Below are positions 1 to 5,962 of a DNA stretch of 6,711 nucleotides, one piece after another; the stretch's first letter is position 1, and every line of letters begins with the position of its first letter. The notes under the pieces are model-generated. The model worked only from the letters and a program-made list of their open reading frames with translations. It was not told the origin of the DNA and searched no databases. A program made the position numbers and the translations under genes. The DNA is from UBA6544 sp049601975 (GTDB taxonomy: Bacteria > Pseudomonadota > Alphaproteobacteria > UBA8366): NCBI GenBank assembly GCA_049601975.1, contig JBMYRC010000183.1:1-6711 (forward strand), in the 5' to 3' direction.

Positions 1-195
1 GAAAACGATCCAATGGCGATCTATGTGCTCGGCGTCATGCACGAGCACGGGACGCTCGTTTCAAAAGATTTTCAAGCAGCGGGCAAACTGTATCATCAAT
101 CGGCGACGCTTGATTGCGTCGAAGCGAAAGTGGCGATAGGCGTCTTAAACCGTAAGATCGCTGCGCGCCGAAACGAAGTGTCCGGTCCGTTTTAA
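1..195 (+). CDS. Sel1-repeat protein, C-terminal end (5' truncated)
   Basis: This is the last 64 codons of a gene that begins before the window; the frame is open from base 1 and ends at TAA 193-195. The visible residues fit one Sel1-like (TPR-related) repeat: an A-x-x-x-LG core (AIYVLGVMHEHG), followed by the loop and second helix with KDFQAAGKLYHQSA, matching the family pattern of LG-x-x-x-x-x-G then D-x-x-x-A-x-x-x-Y-x-x-A. A second partial helix (CVEAKVAIGVL) and a basic tail follow. Sel1 repeats are helical protein-protein interaction modules, so nothing enzymatic can be assigned. The ATG at 13 lies inside the repeat and is not credible as a start. GC is about 52% by hand count, which seems lower than the following operon. 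The gene converges on the MetE-like gene with 13 bases between stop codons and is probably unrelated to it. The family call is fairly safe, but the role is unknown. Confidence 0.72.
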   Translation, partial: ENDPMAIYVLGVMHEHGTLVSKDFQAAGKLYHQSATLDCVEAKVAIGVLNRKIAARRNEVSGPF

Positions 196-208
196 GCCCC
201 ATTTAACT

Positions 209-1228
209 CTATAGGGATTCTCGTACCGCACGCGCGCCGGCGACCATGGCCTGCATTTTCTGCCGCGCGAGAAAGCGCGGTAGGGCGGAGAAGCCGCAGT
301 CTCCAGTGACGGTTAATTTCTCCGGTGGCACGAATTCCAGGCAGCGTCGAATACGCGTAGCGACATCTTCTGTGCTCTCCAGATGGAAATTCTTTACGTC
401 GACGACCCCGGCCGCGATCTCGAACTTGTTGGAAAGCGGGCCCAGCAATTCGACGTCGGCCATCTGCCGGTTGGCGAATTCCAAGACGAGCTGGTCGCAG
501 TTCAATGATTCCATCGCGCCCATGAGCCGGTCGAACCGTCGGTCCGCGAAGGGCCGCCCAGCGTTGTTACCGAAACAGACATGCACGCCGACCTTGCCGG
601 AGAATCCATCGGCGGTGCGATTGATGAGCGCGGCGGCATCCGACAGGTTGAGACCCAAGGGTGGGTGCGGCAATGCGGGCTCGTCGAGTTGGATATAAGT
701 GGCACCGGCATCGGCCAAGGCGGACAGCTCGTCCCGCACCATGGTGACGATCTCATCCAGGACTTCGGCGGTATTGCGGCGACCGGTCTGCAAAGGCATG
801 GCGAAGGTCAACGGCCCTGGTATCGCGACCTTCAGTACCCGGTCGGGAGCCAGCTCACGCAGTGCCTTGAAATCCTCTACAACGCCGAAACCGTTCGGAG
901 CGCGTATCTGGTCGACGGTCTCGAAATGCGGCGCCATGTCGTAGCCGGGAACACCGATCTTTCGGCCCGGCATGATCCGGTTCAATCCTTCGACTTGGTC
1001 GAACATCTCATAGACGAAGCGTTGGCGGCGTAACTCGCCGTCGGTCAAGATATCGATACCGGCATCGATTTGGTCGGAGATCGCGATCCGCGTTGCGTCG
1101 TCGAGCGCCTCCCGGATATCTGCTTCACCGGCAGAGCCGTCGCGCATTTTCTGTCGGAACGCGATGAACCAACCGGGTGCGGCGTAGCTGCCGACACCCA
1201 TCGTTGGTAAGAGGGGCAGATCTTTCAT
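209..1228 (-). CDS. MetE-like C-terminal-domain protein (cobalamin-independent methionine synthase family, UroD/MetE barrel)
   Basis: This 339-residue protein corresponds to only the C-terminal catalytic half of MetE (about 750 residues in E. coli). Visible signatures are TDGELRRQ (62-69), IQLDEPALP (179-187, with D182 at the place of the MetE substrate-binding Asp), HVC (H216, C218), LVLEFAN (E250) and GDCGFS (C311). H216, C218, E250 and C311 match the four MetE zinc/thiolate-activation ligands. The E-to-C spacing of 61 residues equals that of E. coli E665-C726 as I recall it. The protein should therefore bind zinc and activate a thiol as methyl acceptor. It lacks the N-terminal domain that helps bind methyltetrahydrofolate polyglutamate, so the methyl donor is unknown; a methyl-corrinoid protein or a small methylated molecule is possible. 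The start is supported by AGAGGA six bases upstream of the ATG. It is the last gene of the run, 23 bases after the monooxygenase. It could instead be another alkyl/thiol transferase of this superfamily. The fold is confident; the substrate is not. Confidence 0.88.
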   Translation of the reverse strand: MKDLPLLPTMGVGSYAAPGWFIAFRQKMRDGSAGEADIREALDDATRIAISDQIDAGIDILTDGELRRQRFVYEMFDQVEGLNRIMPGRKIGVPGYDMAPHFETVDQIRAPNGFGVVEDFKALRELAPDRVLKVAIPGPLTFAMPLQTGRRNTAEVLDEIVTMVRDELSALADAGATYIQLDEPALPHPPLGLNLSDAAALINRTADGFSGKVGVHVCFGNNAGRPFADRRFDRLMGAMESLNCDQLVLEFANRQMADVELLGPLSNKFEIAAGVVDVKNFHLESTEDVATRIRRCLEFVPPEKLTVTGDCGFSALPRFLARQKMQAMVAGARAVRESL

Positions 1229-1251
1229 CAGATGTCCTCTTCCGTCCTGCC

Positions 1252-2280
1252 TTAAAGAAACTTCGGCATCACTTTCTCGGTGAACGTCACAAAGGAATCG
1301 TGGCTAAGGGGTGCGATCATCAAATATTCCAGCGGCAATGTTTCTTCCATCTCTTGAAGGTCGTCGATCACCTTGGCGGGATCGCCGCAAATCGCTACCT
1401 CGTCGACATATTTAGCGACCGGGTCGCCGCCGTCCCGGATGGTTTTGTTGATGGCATCCAATTGCATAGTCTTCTGGCCACCGGCGTCCGTGCCATAAAT
1501 GTTTTCTTTCTTGCGCAGATAGGAGCCGAACATGAACTCCGCGCCGCGCCGCCCCACTTCCGTTGCTTTCTCGGCCGTGTCCGCTATGGCGAGTGTACGC
1601 GCCATGGGGATGTCCCGCCCTTTGACCGGATGGCCCGCATCGGCAAGTTTGCCTTCATAATGTTTACGCTTTCCGGCGATTTCCGCATGTGTGGCATGCG
1701 GATCCATCATGATTGAAAAGCCCTGCTCCCCCGCCCAATCGAGGGCGTTCTCCGACGAGGCGGCGATCCAAACCGGCATCGGGTCTTGGCGCGGTTTTGG
1801 TAGCACTTCGACATCTTCGAAATCCCAGAACTCGCCTTTGTAGCTGAACTTATCGTTGCGCCAGGCTTCAAGCACGATCTCGACAGCCTCGCGGAACCGG
1901 GCGTAACTCTCTTTCGGCTCAACCCCGAAGATACGGTGCTCGGTCGAATCGAAGCCGCGTCCAGCCCCCCAGTTCACGCGGCCGCCGGAAAGTTGATCCA
2001 ACAATGCCACTTCTTCCGCCAAGCGCAGCGGATGGTAGAATGATGCCAGCGAGATCGCCGTGCCGATGCGGATGTTCTTCGTATGGGCTGCGATGTGGGT
2101 TCCCATCATGTGGACAGATGGACATACGCTGTAGGTGCTGAAATGGTGCTCGGCTAACCAGACGGCGTCGTAGCCGCTCTCATCCATCATCCGCATGCGA
2201 TCAAAGGCGCGGTCGTAGACGACTTCCAACGGATTGCGCCGGCCGGGCCAGCTGAAGAATTGTAATACGCCAAATTTCAC
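1252..2280 (-). CDS. luciferase-like flavin-dependent monooxygenase (LLM class)
   Basis: This 342-residue protein belongs to the bacterial luciferase-like family, single-component TIM barrels that use reduced FMN (or F420 in some branches) to oxygenate or oxidise a small substrate. The N-terminus starts a beta strand at once (MKFGVLQFF). WLAEHHF (41-47), IRIGTAISL (70-78) and LDQLSGGRVNWGAGRG (94-109) are the usual family signatures. PVWIAASS (169-176) is the strand near the flavin phosphate region. Length is normal for the family. The start is supported by AGGA seven bases upstream of the ATG. The stop lies 23 bases from the MetE-like start, and the aminotransferase stop lies 29 bases upstream, so all should share one transcript. 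No flavin reductase is encoded in the window, so reduced flavin must come from elsewhere. The substrate cannot be read from the sequence; in this context oxidation of an amine-derived product or a C-N/C-S bond is possible. Confidence 0.9.
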   Translation of the reverse strand: MKFGVLQFFSWPGRRNPLEVVYDRAFDRMRMMDESGYDAVWLAEHHFSTYSVCPSVHMMGTHIAAHTKNIRIGTAISLASFYHPLRLAEEVALLDQLSGGRVNWGAGRGFDSTEHRIFGVEPKESYARFREAVEIVLEAWRNDKFSYKGEFWDFEDVEVLPKPRQDPMPVWIAASSENALDWAGEQGFSIMMDPHATHAEIAGKRKHYEGKLADAGHPVKGRDIPMARTLAIADTAEKATEVGRRGAEFMFGSYLRKKENIYGTDAGGQKTMQLDAINKTIRDGGDPVAKYVDEVAICGDPAKVIDDLQEMEETLPLEYLMIAPLSHDSFVTFTEKVMPKFL

Positions 2281-2309
2281 AGGCTGTTCCTTTTGCGTTT
2301 CTTGTAGGC

Positions 2310-3683
2310 TTAAGCGTAGCCGAATTTCTTTTCCATGTCGGTGATGGCGCCGTCGACAATTTCAACAATGCGGTCGACCTCGTCTGCCGTAATACAGAGC
2401 GGCGGCGACAGTGAGATGACCGAAGCTGCGCGCGTAAGCAGATTGCGCGAGAGCAAACCGTCGCCGAGAGTTTTGATCTCTTCGCCGGATTCCGAAAACT
2501 TCTCTTTCTTACCCTTATCCTTGACGATTTCAACCCCGGCAATAAGGCCGAGGCCCCGCACGTCACCGACCGTCGGATGGCTTCGCAGTTCCTCCAGACC
2601 CTTCAACAACCGGGCGCCCATCTTGGCCGAATTATCAACCAACCCCTCGCCTTCGATGATGTCAATATTGGCCATTGCCGCGGCACAGGCGACAGCGTGA
2701 CCCCCATAAGTCAACAGGTGGGAGAGTTTGTTGTCGCCCTCGAATGCTTGCATGACATGGGGGCGGCACATCACGCCGCCGATCGGCGCGTAGCCGCTGG
2801 AGAGGCCTTTCGCCATGGTCATGATATCGCCGACCAAACCCCAATGGTTGGAGGCGAACATCTTACCCGTACGTCCAAAACCGTTGATGACCTCGTCTGT
2901 GATCAACAGCGCGCCGTGCTTGTCACAAATTTCACGAAGGCGAGTCCAATACCCATCCGGCGGAATGACAATGCCGTTGGAGGCGGAGATCGGCTCGGCG
3001 ATGACGGCGGCGACGGTCTCCGGGTTTTCGTATTCAATCATTTGGCCGATTTGATCGGCGCATAGCAGATCGCAACTTGGGAAAGTCGCTCGAAAATCAC
3101 AACGGTAGCAGTTCGGCGGCGAGGCATGTAGGACCCCCGGCATGAATGGGCTGTGATAAGGGTCGCTCACTTGCCGCGTGCCGCTGACGCTCATCGCCGC
3201 ATAGGTACCGCCGTGATAGGAGCCACGCCGCCCGATAACCTTCTGCCGTTTTGGTTGGCCATTGTGATAGTGATATTGCCGCGCGATCTTCATCGCGGAT
3301 TCAACGGCTTCTGACCCACCGGAACAGAAGAACGCAGTGGTCTGGTCGCCAGGCGTAATCTCCGCGAGGCGCGTCGCCAGTTGAATCGCGGGGATCGTGG
3401 TGGCTTGGGTCGAACTGGCATAGGCGAGGGTGCCCGCCTGGCGCGCCATCGCGTCGCCGATCTCTTGACGGCCATGGCCGACATTGACCAACCAGAGCCC
3501 CGCCAACGCATCGATATACTCGTTCCCGTCGATGTCCTTGACCATCACGCCTTTGCCTTCAACGAGGATTTTCTTTCCGGCATCCTCAGCTAAGGCGTGG
3601 AAGGGAGAGCCGTGCATCAGGATGTGTTCGTTGCCTGCCGCCTTCAGAGCGGCTTCGTTCGAAAGTGCCGTCACGTCGGCCAT
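2310..3683 (-). CDS. class III PLP aminotransferase (omega-aminotransferase type)
   Basis: This 457-residue protein is a full-length fold-type I, class III aminotransferase that would move an amino group from a terminal amine or omega-amino acid, usually to pyruvate or another keto acid. The amine-transaminase entrance motif AGLWLVNVGHGR (61-72) includes W64. SGGSEA (121-126) binds the PLP phosphate, YHGG (156-159) stacks on PLP, ITDEVINGFGRTG (261-273) holds D263 for the pyridine nitrogen, and K292 in AKGLSSGYAP is the Schiff-base lysine. R418, just before SPPL, sits where the mobile substrate-carboxylate arginine lies in well-studied omega-transaminases. A segment with four cysteines (C192, C195, C204, C208) interrupts the central domain. 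AGGA lies nine bases before the ATG, and the gene begins 18 bases after the DMFase-like stop. All catalytic residues are present, so it should be active. The amine donor is unknown; a product of the upstream hydrolase is a natural candidate (inference). Confidence 0.93.
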   Translation of the reverse strand: MADVTALSNEAALKAAGNEHILMHGSPFHALAEDAGKKILVEGKGVMVKDIDGNEYIDALAGLWLVNVGHGRQEIGDAMARQAGTLAYASSTQATTIPAIQLATRLAEITPGDQTTAFFCSGGSEAVESAMKIARQYHYHNGQPKRQKVIGRRGSYHGGTYAAMSVSGTRQVSDPYHSPFMPGVLHASPPNCYRCDFRATFPSCDLLCADQIGQMIEYENPETVAAVIAEPISASNGIVIPPDGYWTRLREICDKHGALLITDEVINGFGRTGKMFASNHWGLVGDIMTMAKGLSSGYAPIGGVMCRPHVMQAFEGDNKLSHLLTYGGHAVACAAAMANIDIIEGEGLVDNSAKMGARLLKGLEELRSHPTVGDVRGLGLIAGVEIVKDKGKKEKFSESGEEIKTLGDGLLSRNLLTRAASVISLSPPLCITADEVDRIVEIVDGAITDMEKKFGYA

Positions 3684-3701
3684 GGGGCGAGTTCCTATTG
3701 G

Positions 3702-5879
3702 TTAGGCGGTAAACCGCCGGATAACGTTCTCCATAATGCGGGAGATGTTGTTGTCGTAATTATCATGCGACAGCGATCCGCAAAATGTAATGGATCCGAC
3801 TGAGAAGACCGCGCCACCACCGGGGCAATCAAAATAGATCATGTCGGCGCGGACCAGCTCTTCGTGGCTATCCCCGGGGATCGTGGTGTCGTTGGTGAGC
3901 ATTTCCTCGGGCACTAACTTGAAATGGTTTTGTGGACTTTCCGACGTTGCCAGAATGACGGCGTTGGGTGGTGTGCCGAGGCGATGATCGGCGCGGTCCA
4001 ATTCGAATCCCGCAGCCCCGCCGCCCGAAAGGCCGAAATCTCCGATGACCCGGTCGGGCACGCCCTGGAAAATCCAATTGGTCTCCAGTTTATCGGCCCC
4101 GGGTCGGCGGCTGTAATAGGTGCCCTGAAACTTTCCTTGTGAGGAGAACCCGAGGCCGCAGAGCGCCTGTGGTGGCCGCCCGTTGCGCCGCCAGAGGCCA
4201 CCGTATTCGCCGTCGAACGCGTGATAATATTCGCCGGGCTCAGCCGCCCAGGCCCGAATGCCGTCTTCTGCCCGACGGACTTCGATAATGCCGTCCTTCT
4301 CCGGGTGCAGCGCCACCCGCCAATAGAACCCATTACCGCCGAGATAAACCAGCTTGCCGCCGGTATCGCGATACTCGGTCAAGGCGTCGAGGGTCTCCGC
4401 TGTATGATATTCCGGATGGCTGCAGGTTGTGACAGCCTTATAGGGCTTCAACAGGTCCGCACCTTCGTGGTGCAATTCCCAATCGGTGATAGTGTCGTAG
4501 GGGATGCCCTTTTCCTCAAGCCAATCGAGCAGATGCGTGTCCGCCGGCAAATGTCGCAAACCCGATCCGTGCTGGTCGTAGATTGGAAAGAATCCGGGCC
4601 GCACGTTCAACATCGGCCTGTGCCAAGAAACATTGCAGATGCCGGAGCCGTCAGTGTGAAAGTTATAGGTTGAGAGGCCGAATTCCCGATGCTCATACGG
4701 ATTATGGGGGAAGGCGCCCCATTCCTTGGCGCGACGGGTCCAGGTGCTGTCAAAATCGCGCCGCGCCTGATTGCCATAAATGGTATAGGTAAATGTTGGG
4801 ATGATGACGCAAAGATCAGCTGTTTGTTTGCCCTTCGGCGGACAGACGACGAAGGGCAGGATTTCCCAATCGTCACCGGACTGCAGCCGTGCACCGTAAA
4901 GTCCGGTCTTTAGGCCGTCCGGTACCGTGAAGGAAAAATCTGTCTCCCAGTTGCAGTCAGCGATGTCGTCATCATGGAAGTGAATGGCACCATAGGTCTC
5001 CGGCGCATGCTGCCACCGCATTTCCTCGGCCTGCCAGTTCGAGCCGGTCATGGCCCGGGCCGGGGCATTGTGGACATATCCATGCAGTCCGAGCGGTCCC
5101 ATATCGATCACGCGGGTTGTCGAAATGCCGCTGCTGAAATCCCATCGGGCCGAGAGGTTCGTCTCCTTCACGGATGGGTCGATGGCAGCGCCGAATATGC
5201 TTGGTGCTTCGATCTTACCGTTGAAATGCCCGGAAACCGGCTCGCCACCCAAAGCAGCTATCAGGATTGGCGCGTCGGCCTCGATCTTCGCTTCTCCGTC
5301 TAATGTCGTCGATTGTCTGACGGTCGATGTGGCCGGTCCGGCGAGTTCCTGTTGGCCGACGAAGACCTTGCCCGTGGAGGCGTCGATGCTTCCCCAGACT
5401 TTGTACCACGTGCGTTCGCGCAACGGCGTCTCGGTGGACAAACGAAGCGCTTCACCTCCTTCCGTTCCGACGATTACCTCAACGCCGTTCGGGCCCACCG
5501 CTACCGCGAGACCCTTACCGGTCTTGGGGTCGAAGCGGCTGATCACCCCCTGGTTTTCTTTCTTCAGCCGCGTCGGCCAAATCGTCGCCGAGAAAGTGAG
5601 GCAATCGACACCGTCGAATGCGCTGCCCGGGACAACCTTGGCGTAGGAGCCGAGGTTAATTTGCTGAACGCGCGCCGGATAAAATCCAGTGAATTCCGCG
5701 GGTGTATCCACTTCCTTAATGCCGGGGCCCGCCGGGTTCGGATCACCACAGGTAATACGGACCAGTTTTGCCTGATAGGGAGTTGGTGACGTGCAGGAAA
5801 CTTTGAAGGCGATGGTGTCGCCGGGGCGGACCGACAGCTTGTCGCTGTATCCGATGAGCGGGATCTTACTTTCTGTCAT
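3702..5879 (-). CDS. N,N-dimethylformamidase large-subunit-like amide hydrolase
   Basis: This 725-residue protein resembles the large (beta, DmfA2) subunit of N,N-dimethylformamidase, the iron enzyme that hydrolyses DMF to formate and dimethylamine. The N-terminal beta domain carries LVRITCGDPNPAGPG (39-53). A laminin-G/concanavalin-like jelly roll spans roughly 85-250 and includes WYKVWGSID and ARWDFSSG. From about 320 onward lies the catalytic domain. Published DMFase holds mononuclear iron with two tyrosines and a glutamate (Y399, Y440, E521, with H519 close by; recalled). By motif alignment these become Y368 (TIYGN), Y405 (LSTYNFHTDG), E490 and H488 (SHPEY), all present. YDNN (708-711) near the C-terminus also matches. 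There is no signal peptide, so it is cytoplasmic. It is about 35 residues shorter than DmfA2. No small subunit gene adjoins it. The ATG has no clear Shine-Dalgarno sequence, and an in-frame TGA lies upstream, so no longer ATG start exists. It is the first gene of the run. The family is secure; the substrate need not be DMF. Confidence 0.88.
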   Translation of the reverse strand: MTESKIPLIGYSDKLSVRPGDTIAFKVSCTSPTPYQAKLVRITCGDPNPAGPGIKEVDTPAEFTGFYPARVQQINLGSYAKVVPGSAFDGVDCLTFSATIWPTRLKKENQGVISRFDPKTGKGLAVAVGPNGVEVIVGTEGGEALRLSTETPLRERTWYKVWGSIDASTGKVFVGQQELAGPATSTVRQSTTLDGEAKIEADAPILIAALGGEPVSGHFNGKIEAPSIFGAAIDPSVKETNLSARWDFSSGISTTRVIDMGPLGLHGYVHNAPARAMTGSNWQAEEMRWQHAPETYGAIHFHDDDIADCNWETDFSFTVPDGLKTGLYGARLQSGDDWEILPFVVCPPKGKQTADLCVIIPTFTYTIYGNQARRDFDSTWTRRAKEWGAFPHNPYEHREFGLSTYNFHTDGSGICNVSWHRPMLNVRPGFFPIYDQHGSGLRHLPADTHLLDWLEEKGIPYDTITDWELHHEGADLLKPYKAVTTCSHPEYHTAETLDALTEYRDTGGKLVYLGGNGFYWRVALHPEKDGIIEVRRAEDGIRAWAAEPGEYYHAFDGEYGGLWRRNGRPPQALCGLGFSSQGKFQGTYYSRRPGADKLETNWIFQGVPDRVIGDFGLSGGGAAGFELDRADHRLGTPPNAVILATSESPQNHFKLVPEEMLTNDTTIPGDSHEELVRADMIYFDCPGGGAVFSVGSITFCGSLSHDNYDNNISRIMENVIRRFTA

Positions 5880-5908
5880 GACATCGCCAATTCGTTGGTT
5901 CGCCTCAT
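5876..5908 (-). other. possible 10-codon leader ORF overlapping the DMFase-like start
   Basis: Reading leftward, an ATG at 5908-5906 opens a frame of ten codons (MRRTNELAMS) whose TGA overlaps the DMFase-like start as ATGA. The main start itself has no good ribosome site, so translational coupling from this short frame could explain how it is read. However, the upstream ATG also has only a weak purine stretch (GTGAAGAT), and a frame this short arises easily by chance. The peptide has no run of one amino acid that would suggest attenuation. Treat it as a possibility only. Confidence 0.15.
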
Positions 5909-5913
5909 ATCTT

Positions 5914-5927
5914 CACTTAGGTTAGTG
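5914..5927. promoter_or_regulatory. operator-like imperfect dyad CACTTAGGTTAGTG
   Basis: A 14-base inverted repeat has perfect outer arms (CACT and AGTG) and five of seven possible base pairs matching. It lies near the middle of the divergent intergenic region, beside the possible leftward -10 element. Size and symmetry suit a homodimeric repressor or activator, but no regulator is encoded in the window and I cannot assign a family. A second TAGGT lies 12 bases to the right (5918-5922 and 5930-5934), which could alternatively be read as a direct repeat. Confidence 0.3.
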
Positions 5928-5951
5928 TATAGGTAATGTCGACGAACCCGA

Positions 5952-5957
5952 AAGGAG
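5952..5957 (+). promoter_or_regulatory. Shine-Dalgarno AAGGAG for the HemL-like gene
   Basis: AAGGAG ends five bases before the ATG at 5963 and is the strongest ribosome site in the window. It fixes the start of a gene whose 3' end lies outside the window. Confidence 0.8.
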
Positions 5958-5962
5958 CCGAG

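Larger units (their letters stand above)
5880..5962. promoter_or_regulatory. divergent intergenic region with promoters for both directions
   Basis: These 83 bases separate the DMFase-like start (minus strand) from the HemL-like start (plus strand) and must hold the promoter of the minus-strand operon, and most likely that of the plus-strand gene too. It is AT-richer than the flanks in its middle (about 5905-5938). A TATACA reading leftward at 5931-5926 could be a -10 box for the minus-strand operon, but no convincing -35 box lies at the right distance. No strong plus-strand box pair is clear either. The dyad at 5914-5927 lies in its centre. A six-base inverted pair, GGTTCG 5897-5902 and CGAACC 5943-5948, frames the middle of the region. 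The arrangement suggests joint control by one regulator, whose gene is not in the window. Confidence 0.5.

Noticed and set aside
182..194. CGGTCCG followed by TTTT as a possible terminator of the Sel1-type gene
   Set aside because: The palindrome leaves a stem of only two to three base pairs with almost no loop and overlaps the stop codon, so it would not form a stable hairpin.
13..195. Complete 60-residue gene starting at ATG 13
   Set aside because: The frame stays open upstream to base 1 and the ATG falls inside the Sel1 repeat core, so this is the end of a longer gene.
246..1033. Long plus-strand frames (about 150 codons each) opposite the MetE-like gene
   Set aside because: They are antisense shadows in GC-biased codons, with no recognisable protein family and compositions rich in Arg/Ser or otherwise unstructured; the minus-strand gene explains the interval fully.
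1177..1716. A 179-codon plus-strand frame overlapping the monooxygenase gene
   Set aside because: It is antisense to a well-supported luciferase-like gene, spans a gene boundary, and shows no family signature.
5050..5789. Plus-strand frames of 158 and 198 codons opposite the DMFase-like gene
   Set aside because: They are mutually overlapping, antisense, Pro/Ser/Arg-rich, and have no domain signature; the opposite strand carries conserved motifs throughout.
5897..5948. Inverted pair GGTTCG / CGAACC as an operator
   Set aside because: The six-base arms are 40 bases apart; such a pair is expected by chance and does not have the spacing of a single dimer site.
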